In this document: one piece after another, positions 6,369-13,227 of the stretch
Layout of the letters: the number at the start of each line of letters is the position of its first letter
How positions within the stretch are numbered: the first letter of the stretch is position 1
Source of the DNA: DATNPH01 sp036703315
GTDB taxonomy: Bacteria; Cyanobacteriota; Cyanobacteriia; Cyanobacteriales; Coleofasciculaceae
Direction of reading: 5' to 3'
Assembly (NCBI GenBank): GCA_036703315.1
Contig: DATNPH010000073.1
Coordinates: forward strand, 1 to 17,715
Length of the DNA stretch: 17,715 bases
Made by a program: the position numbers and the translations under genes
Notes under the pieces: model-generated
The model's input: only the letters and a program-made list of their open reading frames with translations
Told to the model about the DNA's origin: nothing
Databases searched by the model: none

Positions 6369-7175
6369 ATGAATCCCTCAGAATATCGTATTCCTGAAGA
6401 AAAAACCCAGGAAGTTTTTACCCTTGCGGCTCAGTTATATGCCCAGCACAACCAGAGCTATTCTGTAAAAGAGCTGATGGAGGCTGGGGCAGAGGCCAAA
6501 ATTCCGCCAGAGTTTATTCAACAGGCGATCGAGGAACTTCAGTTAACCTCAACTCAGCAATCTGTACCAACAGCTCAGACTAAGCGGTCTAAATACCTAA
6601 TGGGTCTTGTAATCGGATTGCCACTCCTTGCAGCAATTACAGGTGCAGGGTGGCTGCTTGTAAGAAATGCAGGAACAAATGCACAAGTACAACAAGCACC
6701 CATACAACAGCCGATTCCGGATCAACCGCCGCTAAGTGACGCCAATATAGGAAAAAGTAACTTCAAGTGTAAAGGTCTAAATCTTGAGGGAAAAGACCTG
6801 CGGCGTGAGAATTTCAGCAATGCGGATTGTACTGGCGCGAAATTGGCTGGAGCTAATTTAAGCGGAGTCAACATAGAAAGCGCCAACCTGAGTCGTGCTG
6901 ATTTAAAGAACGCTAACCTGAGTGATGCGAATCTCAAAAATGCAAATTTGACTGAGGCAGATTTGGCTAAAGCCAATTTGAATGGTACTAACCTTGAAGA
7001 TGCCAACCTAAGTAAGACAAAGTTAACAGACGCTAATCTCAGTAAAGGCAATCTCAGGCGGGCGAACTTGGCTGAGGCAAAGCTAAAGGGTGCAAATATA
7101 GACGTAAAACGTGCCAAAGCAGAAGGCGTCAATTTCAATAATGCCACTATGCCCGATGGGACAACCCACCCATAG
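6369..7175 (+). CDS. Membrane-anchored pentapeptide-repeat protein
   Basis: The 268-residue protein has three parts. Residues 1-60 (MNPSEYRIPEEKTQEVF...) are a small helical domain of unknown role. Residues about 76-98 are one strongly hydrophobic helix (YLMGLVIGLPLLAAITGAGW) preceded by TKRSK, predicting a membrane anchor with the N-terminus in the cytoplasm. After a Gln/Pro linker (about 102-121), residues about 124-258 are a run of roughly 25 pentapeptide repeats of the A(N/D)LSx type, ending with the common NATMPDGT cap. Such repeats fold as a right-handed quadrilateral beta-helix; cyanobacteria encode many with unknown partners. If the topology is right, the helix faces the periplasm or thylakoid lumen. 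An in-frame TTG at 6339 would add 10 residues (SFVFRPDCI), but ATG 6369 is preferred because MNPSEYR is a natural N-terminus. The repeat coding also produces a long antisense open frame, which is an artefact. Confidence 0.88.
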   Translation: MNPSEYRIPEEKTQEVFTLAAQLYAQHNQSYSVKELMEAGAEAKIPPEFIQQAIEELQLTSTQQSVPTAQTKRSKYLMGLVIGLPLLAAITGAGWLLVRNAGTNAQVQQAPIQQPIPDQPPLSDANIGKSNFKCKGLNLEGKDLRRENFSNADCTGAKLAGANLSGVNIESANLSRADLKNANLSDANLKNANLTEADLAKANLNGTNLEDANLSKTKLTDANLSKGNLRRANLAEAKLKGANIDVKRAKAEGVNFNNATMPDGTTHP

Positions 7176-7223
7176 ACCTCTCAGCTGACAGAAAAATAGA
7201 AGATGCCGTACATTTGCCTGGTT

Positions 7224-7232
7224 TGCTATACT
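7224..7232 (+). promoter_or_regulatory. Extended -10 element of the tRNA-Cys gene
   Basis: TGCTATACT is a TGn extended -10 (TATACT, five of six matches to TATAAT, at 7227-7232). A start near 7239 would leave about 10 bases of leader before the tRNA. No good -35 is seen, which is common with extended -10 promoters. Confidence 0.45.
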
Positions 7233-7248
7233 GTTAAACTGAACTTAT

Positions 7249-7320
<72 letters not shown>

Positions 7321-7348
7321 TTGATAAGCAACTAATAAATTGCTGATA

Positions 7349-7367
7349 ATGGCAAATTATTTGCCAT
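7349..7367. terminator. Perfect hairpin between tRNA-Cys and purM
   Basis: ATGGCAAA (7349-7356), loop TTA, TTTGCCAT (7360-7367) forms a perfect 8-bp hairpin 28 bases after the tRNA and 49 bases after the purM stop on the other strand. It is symmetric, so it could end transcripts from either side, but no T run follows in either direction; it is not a canonical intrinsic terminator. Confidence 0.4.
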
Positions 7368-7416
7368 GACTAATCGGCACTCTCCTCGTGGCTAGCTTTG
7401 GGATCAAGTCAATACC

Positions 7417-8541
7417 TCAATGAGGTATACCTACGACCTCACCAGCACCTTCAATCACTTCACCAATGGTATGGGCAGCAATGTTGTGTGACTCAAACCA
7501 GCTACAGGTTTGCTCAGCGTGCTGTGGGGGTACGATTAACACAAAACCAATGCCCATGTTGAAGGTGTTAAACATGGATTCAACACTGACCTGACCCGCC
7601 TTAGCCAACCACTGAAAAATGGGCGGAATGCTCCAGCTATTTTGGTTAATCTGAACGGATTGATTAGCACCAAGGCAGCGAGGAAGATTTTCTGGTAGAC
7701 CACCACCCGTGATGTGAGCCATGCCATGAATATCACTACCAGCACGACGAGCCTCAAGAACTGGTTTGACGTAAATCTGAGTGGGCGTCAACAAGACCTC
7801 ACCTAAGCTTTTACCAGCCAGTAGTTCTGGACGGGTGTCCCAGTTGAAAGGACGCTCCCGCTCTTCTCTTTGGATAGACTTAGCTAACGCAGATGCTACA
7901 TCAATGGCTTCACTATCAACGTTCTCAGAGGGTAGCGCCCTAGCTGAAGACTCATTGACAATTTTCCGCACCAGACTGAAGCCATTACTATGGACGCCTT
8001 GACTCGCCAAACCAATTGCGACATCTCCCACCTGAACTTGAGAACCGTCTAACATTTGGCTTTTTTCTACAATTCCCACACAAAATCCCGCTAAGTCATA
8101 CTCTCCTGCCTGATAAAAACCGGGCATTTCTGCTGTCTCCCCTCCTAGCAAGGCACATCCAGAGAGGCGGCACCCTTGAGCGATACCAGCAACTACCTGA
8201 GTCAGCTGCTCAGAATTGAGCTTACCAGTGGCTAAATAATCTAAGAAAAATAGCGGTTGGGCACCAGAAGTCAAGACATCGTTGACGCACATCGCTACTA
8301 GGTCAATTCCAACTGTGTCATGGCAGTTGAGGTCTTGAGCCAGTTTTAGCTTTGTACCAACGCCATCGGTTCCTGAGACTAAAACAGGTTCCTGATACCC
8401 TACTGGCAACTGGAAGCCACCACTAAAACCACCTAATCTACCCAGTACTTCAGGTCGGTGTGTGCTTTCCACCAAACTTCGGATTTGCTCTACAAAAGCT
8501 CGACCTGCCTCGACATCGACACCAGCTTCTCGATAATCCAT
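7417..8541 (-). CDS. purM: Phosphoribosylformylglycinamidine cyclo-ligase (AIR synthetase)
   Basis: PurM closes formylglycinamidine ribonucleotide to 5-aminoimidazole ribonucleotide with ATP, the fifth step of purine synthesis, in the cytoplasm. Family motifs are in order: SGTDGVGTKL (56-65), GIDLVAMCVND (78-88), GGETAEMPG (133-141), GVHSNGFSLVRK (182-193) and HITGGGLPENLPR (276-288). The protein has 374 residues, longer than the E. coli enzyme (345). The excess lies in one place: between SLVRKI (189-194) and LLTPTQIYVK (250-259) there are 55 residues where E. coli has about 21, including a charged stretch QREERERPFNWD. The surrounding motifs are intact, so the enzyme should be active with an enlarged surface loop. 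MDYREAG is the usual N-terminus; no clear ribosome site precedes it. It is convergent with tRNA-Cys and divergent from the RlpA gene. Confidence 0.96.
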   Translation of the reverse strand: MDYREAGVDVEAGRAFVEQIRSLVESTHRPEVLGRLGGFSGGFQLPVGYQEPVLVSGTDGVGTKLKLAQDLNCHDTVGIDLVAMCVNDVLTSGAQPLFFLDYLATGKLNSEQLTQVVAGIAQGCRLSGCALLGGETAEMPGFYQAGEYDLAGFCVGIVEKSQMLDGSQVQVGDVAIGLASQGVHSNGFSLVRKIVNESSARALPSENVDSEAIDVASALAKSIQREERERPFNWDTRPELLAGKSLGEVLLTPTQIYVKPVLEARRAGSDIHGMAHITGGGLPENLPRCLGANQSVQINQNSWSIPPIFQWLAKAGQVSVESMFNTFNMGIGFVLIVPPQHAEQTCSWFESHNIAAHTIGEVIEGAGEVVGIPH

Positions 8542-8977
8542 CAGACAAAAACAAGGGTTTTGAGTTAGAGGTGCAGCATGTATTTTACAGGTTGCTTGTT
8601 GGAAAGTAGCGCTATAACTTGGAAAAATTTAAAACACCTTACACTCGCAAAGATTGACGCAGATTTTATTCACAAAAGTGAATATTGTGTGTAAATTTTT
8701 TTTAAGTTTCTTAAAATTTAATTTAACTGGAGAAAAGACACGAGTACTTGCCATAGCGCTGTTGCAAGCAAAATGTCTATGTAAATTTTTGATGAAATTA
8801 TGCATCCCTCCCAAAAATCCCTGATCCCCAAAGCAAAAACTTCGTGATAGTCTGTTGCAGTTCAATGAAATAGAGCGAATACGGAATGAGTACGAGTTAG
8901 TAGTATGTTGGCATTTTATTCCAGCACGACTACCAACAGAAAACTTCGATTTCTAAATGCCTTTGACAACGGACGTT
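8542..8977. other. Divergent intergenic region between purM and the rlpA-like gene
   Basis: A 436-bp spacer that must hold the promoters of both divergent genes. The middle (8640-8720) is AT-rich. TATTCAC-AAAA-GTGAATA at 8667-8684 is a perfect 7-bp hairpin with a 4-base loop. The 11-mer TGTAAATTTTT occurs twice, at about 8690 and 8779, in the same orientation. A 78-codon minus-strand frame (8629-8865) crosses the region but looks noncoding: low-complexity, Cys/Phe/Lys-rich and without a recognisable ribosome site. No promoter boxes could be assigned with confidence. Confidence 0.4.
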
Positions 8978-10141
8978 ATGAATCAACGAATTTGGAGTGG
9001 CTTGACGGTTACTCTCGTGACAACAACTCTCGGTACGGCAACATCCGGTTATGCCCAGCAAACTAAGGTAGTTGACCCGATTTCTCAGGCAAGCCCCCCT
9101 ATCGCCCAGGTACAGCAAACACCTACGACGGCTACCCTTGCCTCAGAGCGCCAACCAGTTCAGCCAACAGAAGTGGTTAAGGTGGGAGAATATCAGTCTC
9201 GCTCAGTAACACCAACCAAAAGAGATGTCATTGCCAAGATTCATTCCTATGAATCAGGAGGGCGTCAGGCAGTTGTACTCTATGTGCGCAACATTCCTGT
9301 TTTGACTTTCTTAGGTTCAAGCCCGATCGCTGCTGAGGGTACAAAAATGGGAGAAGCCGCTATCGGTTCCGGTAGTAGCCTATATGCCTCAGTCAATGCG
9401 CCAAGTGGAGAACGTCAAAAGATGGCTTCTCACAATCAGGTTTTAGAGAACACGGCATCGATGAGACGGGTAAGTGCGACATCAGATGCTAATAAGCAAC
9501 AAAATGATCCAGTTTGGCGGGCTACAGCTGTGGTAGCTAAGCTCAATCAACTGAGTCAGGAGAATGTAAATGCTGAGGCGATCGCTGTCAGTCGGAAAGC
9601 TGATTGTAACTGCTACAGCATCAAAGTGAATGACAAAGAGTTAGTACAAATCAACGAAAACACAATCCTGGCAGATACAACTAACAACCTTGCTCAAGAC
9701 GCCCTACAAGCAACGAATCGACTCAGACGGCTGATAGGTAATGCGCCCCCCTTGCGGGAAGTTGCAGGTATGCCACCAGCGCGTAGACCGGTAACACAAG
9801 TTTCCCTCGGATCCGTTCGACTTCGAATTAGTGGTATGGCTTCCTGGTATGGTCCTGGATTCCACGGTAACCGCAGTGCCAGTGGAGAAATCTACAACCA
9901 AAATGCAATGACAGCGGCTCATCGCAGCTTACCTTTTGGAACCAAGGTACAAGTCACTAACTTAGATAACGGTCGCTCTGTCGTTGTGCGGATTAATGAT
10001 CGTGGACCGTTTATAGGGGGTCGCGTGATTGACCTTTCAGCCGCTGCCGCTAGATTCCTAGGAGTGATGCAAACTGGCATTGCTCCTGTAAAGCTAGAGG
10101 TCTTAGACAATTCTCGGAGGGTAGCAACTGAGACTTACTGA
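8978..10141 (+). CDS. Exported septal ring lytic transglycosylase RlpA family protein
   Basis: From the ATG at 8978 the protein has 387 residues. It begins with a Sec-type signal peptide (NQR, hydrophobic WSGLTVTLVTTTLGTATSG, then a YAQQ cleavage region), so it is periplasmic; no lipobox Cys is present, unlike E. coli RlpA lipoprotein. Residues about 30-280 are a cyanobacterial N-terminal region of unknown fold. The C-terminal double-psi beta-barrel (about 286-377) is RlpA-like: GMASWYGPGFHG, SASGEIYN, MTAAHRSLPFGTKV and VVVRINDRGPF. The residues equivalent to the catalytic Glu, His and Asp of Pseudomonas RlpA are present (E304, H315, D341). RlpA cleaves naked (peptide-free) glycan strands during septum splitting; that activity is inferred here. 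An in-frame ATG at 8957 adds MPLTTDV, but ATG 8978 has GGA six bases upstream and gives the cleaner signal peptide. Confidence 0.9.
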   Translation: MNQRIWSGLTVTLVTTTLGTATSGYAQQTKVVDPISQASPPIAQVQQTPTTATLASERQPVQPTEVVKVGEYQSRSVTPTKRDVIAKIHSYESGGRQAVVLYVRNIPVLTFLGSSPIAAEGTKMGEAAIGSGSSLYASVNAPSGERQKMASHNQVLENTASMRRVSATSDANKQQNDPVWRATAVVAKLNQLSQENVNAEAIAVSRKADCNCYSIKVNDKELVQINENTILADTTNNLAQDALQATNRLRRLIGNAPPLREVAGMPPARRPVTQVSLGSVRLRISGMASWYGPGFHGNRSASGEIYNQNAMTAAHRSLPFGTKVQVTNLDNGRSVVVRINDRGPFIGGRVIDLSAAAARFLGVMQTGIAPVKLEVLDNSRRVATETY

Positions 10142-10178
10142 TTAGCCAATCCAGTTCCTCTCCTCCGGAATTACTCTC

Positions 10179-10235
10179 GTACTGAGTCCTGAAGGCTGAC
10201 CTACTTACTTCCTTCTCCTAATCAGAACTCAGTAC
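10179..10235. repeat. 14-bp near-perfect inverted repeat after the rlpA-like gene
   Basis: GTACTGAGTCCTGA (10179-10192) and TCAGAACTCAGTAC (10222-10235) pair at 13 of 14 positions around a 29-base pyrimidine-rich loop. The hairpin begins 38 bases after the upstream stop codon. It may end or stabilise that transcript, or sit in the leader of panC-cmk. There is no T run straight after it (TTACATGATC follows), so it is not a typical intrinsic terminator. Confidence 0.45.
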
Positions 10236-10351
10236 TTACATGATCAGACTTTCATTTTGGGGTTTGGATTGACTCGTTAGACTTTAGAGCCGGCTGGTTC
10301 TAAGCGATTGAATTGCTAACATCAAGCTAGAATTCGAACTCCAAAATAGAA

Positions 10352-11896
10352 ATGCGCCTGTTTACGACTACAGCTGGATTGCGCTGCTACTTAGAACATC
10401 TCCCCAGCGCAGCGGAAGTTGGTCTTGTCCCAACGATGGGAGCCTTACATGCTGGTCACATAAGTTTGATTGAGCGGGCAAGGCGAGAAAATGCAATTAC
10501 TATTGTCAGCATTTTTGTGAATCCCCTACAGTTTGGACCGAGGGAGGATTTTCAGCAATACCCACGTCAGTTGGAAGAAGATCAGCAATTGTGTGAACAG
10601 CTGGGGGTGGATGCAATTTTTGCCCCGACAGCGATCGAGCTGTATGGGAACCGTCTGCACACATCAGCCACGGGTACTGAGTTAACTCAAGTTATTCCAC
10701 CATTAGCGATGACTTCTGTATTATGTGGTCGCTCCCGCCCTGGTCACTTTCAAGGGGTCGCTACAGTTGTGACAAAGCTGTTGAATCTGGTGCAGCCGAA
10801 ACGAGCTTATTTCGGACAAAAGGATGCACAGCAGTTGGCGATCATTCGTCGTCTGGTGGAAGATTTAAATTTGCCAGGGACAATTGTTGCCTGTCCGATT
10901 GTGCGAGACGAATCGGGACTGGCGCTAAGTTCTCGAAATCAGTATCTAACGCCATTACAAAAAGCACAGGCTCCGGTATTATTTAAAGCTTTGTGTGCTG
11001 CCCAGAAAGCCTTTCAATGTGGTGAGCGCGATCACACCAGTTTAGTTGAAGTGGCTAAGTCACAATTAGTTCACGCCAAGGATATCCAGGTAGAGTACAT
11101 CGAACTGGTAGAGCCTACAATGTTGAAGCCTTTGGATGAGGTTGAAGACAGGGGATTATTAGTGATCGCGGCACGCTTCGGTTCGACTCGTCTAATTGAC
11201 AATATGCTGTTGCAGCATCGTAAGCCAATTGTGGCAATTGATGGGCCAGCGGGAGTTGGTAAATCCACGGTCACTCGCTTAGTGGCTCAGGCTTTAGGAC
11301 TTATGCGTCTGGATACTGGCGCAATGTATCGAGCTGTGACCTGGCGGGTGTTGCAAGCAGGAATTGACCTAGAGGATGAACCAGCGATCGCTGAGTTAGT
11401 TAGCCAGTCTCAAATTTATCTAACTACTGACGAGATTGGGGGAGCAACAACTCGCGTCTGGATTGATGGTGAGGAAGTTACCCAAGGCATTCGTTCGTTA
11501 GAAATTACTGCCCATGTATCAGCTGTCGCCGCTCAGCCAGCCGTTCGCCGCGAGTTAGTCAAACAACAGCAACGCTGGGGAAGTCAGGGCGGTATTGTTG
11601 CGGAAGGGCGTGACATTGGCACTCATGTTTTTCCAGATGCCGAACTTAAAATATTCTTAACCGCCTCTGTTCAGGAAAGAGCACGCCGACGCCAGCAAGA
11701 CCTTAAAGCTCAGGAACTTAAGAGTGTGAGTTTAGAACAGCTGGAACGGGACATTCAAGAGCGCGACCTTCGTGACAGTACTCGTGCTTTGGCTCCCCTG
11801 CGCAAGGCAGCTGATGCTATTGAAATAGAAACAGATGGTCTGAGTATCACTGAAGTCACTGAGCGAATTGTCAGTCTTTACGGACAGGTGTGTTAA
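10352..11896 (+). CDS. panC-cmk: Bifunctional pantoate--beta-alanine ligase / cytidylate kinase
   Basis: One 514-residue chain carries two enzymes. PanC (about 1-285) condenses pantoate and beta-alanine with ATP to pantothenate. It shows the nucleotidyl-transferase HxGH motif as HAGH (33-36), FGQKDAQQ (154-161) and the KMSKS-like SSRNQYL (193-199). CMP kinase (about 291-514) phosphorylates CMP/dCMP. It has the P-loop GPAGVGKST (298-306), DTGAMYR (321-327), GRDIG (419-423) and an arginine-rich lid ending RDLRDSTRALAPL. Almost no linker separates them: PanC ends near RLIDNMLLQ and the kinase strand VAIDGPAG begins within ten residues. This fusion is widespread in cyanobacteria, so it is not an assembly artefact. 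The ATG at 10352 fits the PanC N-terminus, although no clear ribosome site is seen. The 210-bp gap upstream suggests its own promoter. Confidence 0.97.
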   Translation: MRLFTTTAGLRCYLEHLPSAAEVGLVPTMGALHAGHISLIERARRENAITIVSIFVNPLQFGPREDFQQYPRQLEEDQQLCEQLGVDAIFAPTAIELYGNRLHTSATGTELTQVIPPLAMTSVLCGRSRPGHFQGVATVVTKLLNLVQPKRAYFGQKDAQQLAIIRRLVEDLNLPGTIVACPIVRDESGLALSSRNQYLTPLQKAQAPVLFKALCAAQKAFQCGERDHTSLVEVAKSQLVHAKDIQVEYIELVEPTMLKPLDEVEDRGLLVIAARFGSTRLIDNMLLQHRKPIVAIDGPAGVGKSTVTRLVAQALGLMRLDTGAMYRAVTWRVLQAGIDLEDEPAIAELVSQSQIYLTTDEIGGATTRVWIDGEEVTQGIRSLEITAHVSAVAAQPAVRRELVKQQQRWGSQGGIVAEGRDIGTHVFPDAELKIFLTASVQERARRRQQDLKAQELKSVSLEQLERDIQERDLRDSTRALAPLRKAADAIEIETDGLSITEVTERIVSLYGQVC

Positions 11897-11946
11897 AAAA
11901 GTAACGTCTTGTCCCGGAAATTATTGTATTGTTGCGGTAACTTACA

Positions 11947-12054
11947 TTAGATCATCAGCTTTAAGGCGAATTTAGTGCCACGTTCAACAAGAGCTTGGTC
12001 CTGTGCCGCGATCTGAGGATGCTTTGCTTTTTGCTCTTGAGAGGTAGTGGTCAT
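11947..12054 (-). CDS. Possible 35-residue small protein
   Basis: In the 278-bp gap between panC-cmk and the deacetylase gene the minus strand has an ATG-to-TAA frame of 36 codons, reading MTTTSQEQKAKHPQIAAQ and ending ERGTKFALKLMI. It is hydrophilic with an amphipathic, basic C-terminal end. Composition is natural for protein and the frame fits between the flanking genes, but no ribosome site precedes the ATG and I do not recognise the family. A chance frame of this length is quite possible. Confidence 0.25.
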   Translation of the reverse strand: MTTTSQEQKAKHPQIAAQDQALVERGTKFALKLMI

Positions 12055-12161
12055 AAGGTAGTTTAAAGTTGGTCTTTCCCTACTGTATATAAACCGTAAC
12101 CATTGCCACTCAAAAGCAGAGGGCTATAAAACCAGGACTGACCGCCTTTGTGTAAGGAGTG

Positions 12162-12167
12162 AAGGAG
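12162..12167 (+). promoter_or_regulatory. Ribosome-binding site of the deacetylase gene
   Basis: AAGGAG stands 7 bases before GTG at 12175. It is among the strongest ribosome sites in the window and decides the GTG start. A further AAGGAG occurs about 9 bases upstream of it. Confidence 0.75.
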
Positions 12168-12174
12168 ACATAAC

Positions 12175-13155
12175 GTGGCAGACCGTCATCTGTTTGTTTG
12201 GCAGCAAAGCCTATCGGTTGGTTTAGTTGCCATCGGTGTTGGTTTTATGGCTGGCTTAAACTTGCCAATAAATCGAGTTCTCAACCAGAGCAATACACCA
12301 AAAGCCTTGCTAGTAAAACAGCAAACCCTAGACCCAAGCACTTCTCATGTCAAAACTTTAATTGCGCAGCAAGATGAGGCTTTTAGAAAAGTTATCGCTG
12401 CCTTGTCACTGGAAACAAAAGTAAGTCGCCTTAACTCTCCTATACCTGTCCAGTTTCAAGGAAAAACGATTCGCGAGGTTCAATTCAACAACCAAGACAA
12501 AGCGATCGCGCCAAGCGGCTCGGCAAAGCCTAGCTCTGAAGAAACATCACTAAAGCCGATCGCGCTAACCTTTGACGACGGTCCCTGGCCGACTGTAACC
12601 TCACAGGTACTAGATATTCTCAAGAAGAATAATGTTAAGGCAACTTTTTTTATGGTGGGTAGGCAGGTGCAAAGGTATCCGCAGCTGGTTAAGCAGGTTG
12701 TTGCTGAGGGTCATGCCCTTGGCAATCATACTTGGAACCATCAGTATCACTTTTTCAATGAATCAGCTGCGGCTCGTGAACTTGAGGACACAGCATCCCT
12801 GATTTACAAGACAACTGGTGTCAAGACATCTCTGTTTAGACCGCCGGCTGGCATCCTGAATAATGGGTTAGTTAGCTATGCTCATGCGAAAAAGCATGCT
12901 GTCATCATGTGGTCAGTAGACTCAAGAGATTGGCGCTACTACGGTTCTACGGCACAAGGATTAGTTGACAGTGTGCTCAAGGACGCCAAGCCAGGAGGAG
13001 TTGTCTTGATGCACGATGGGGGTGGCGATCGCTCAACCACAATAAAAGCCTTACCCTCTTTGATTACCCAACTCAAGAAGCGCGGCTACAAGTTAGTGAC
13101 TGTGCCGGAACTCCTGGAAATGGGAAACAAAAAATCTCTGACCAATAAGGATTGA
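12175..13155 (+). CDS. Membrane-anchored polysaccharide deacetylase (NodB domain)
   Basis: A 326-residue carbohydrate esterase family 4 protein. Residues about 13-33 form one hydrophobic helix (LSVGLVAIGVGFMAGLNLPI), an uncleaved anchor or signal peptide that puts the rest outside the cytoplasmic membrane. Residues 34-127 are a linker region. The NodB domain (about 128-310) has the five expected motifs: TFDDG (132-136; D134 catalytic base, D135 metal ligand), HTWNH (185-189; H185 and H189 metal ligands), RPPAG (222-226), VDSRDW (248-253) and LMHDGG (278-283; H280 catalytic). All key residues are kept, so metal-dependent N-deacetylase activity on peptidoglycan or another N-acetylated glycan is likely; the substrate cannot be told. 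The GTG start is set by the ribosome site at 12162. A TATATA sequence near 12085 may be part of its promoter. It converges on glsF. Confidence 0.93.
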   Translation: MADRHLFVWQQSLSVGLVAIGVGFMAGLNLPINRVLNQSNTPKALLVKQQTLDPSTSHVKTLIAQQDEAFRKVIAALSLETKVSRLNSPIPVQFQGKTIREVQFNNQDKAIAPSGSAKPSSEETSLKPIALTFDDGPWPTVTSQVLDILKKNNVKATFFMVGRQVQRYPQLVKQVVAEGHALGNHTWNHQYHFFNESAAARELEDTASLIYKTTGVKTSLFRPPAGILNNGLVSYAHAKKHAVIMWSVDSRDWRYYGSTAQGLVDSVLKDAKPGGVVLMHDGGGDRSTTIKALPSLITQLKKRGYKLVTVPELLEMGNKKSLTNKD

Positions 13156-13176
13156 CACGTTTTTGATGTTGTGGTA

Positions 13177-13215
13177 AAGGTTGAAGGTTTGAATAACTGT
13201 CAAACCTTCAACCTT
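13177..13215. terminator. Bidirectional terminator-like hairpin between convergent genes
   Basis: AAGGTTGAAGGTTTG (13177-13191) and CAAACCTTCAACCTT (13201-13215) are perfect 15-bp inverted repeats with a 9-base loop. The element fills most of the 72-bp gap between the deacetylase stop and the glsF stop. On the plus strand CCCACCTTTTCCC follows; the minus strand has no T run. Position and symmetry suggest it ends or protects both transcripts. Confidence 0.75.
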
Positions 13216-13227
13216 CCCACCTTTTCC

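Noticed and set aside
6722..7147. 141-codon minus-strand frame antisense to the pentapeptide-repeat gene
   Set aside because: It mirrors the periodic repeat coding on the plus strand (repeated LRLAS/FA units) and has no independent sign of coding.
8629..8865. 78-codon minus-strand frame in the purM/rlpA-like spacer
   Set aside because: Rich in Cys, Phe, Lys and Asn as expected from translated AT-rich spacer DNA, no ribosome site and no recognisable family.
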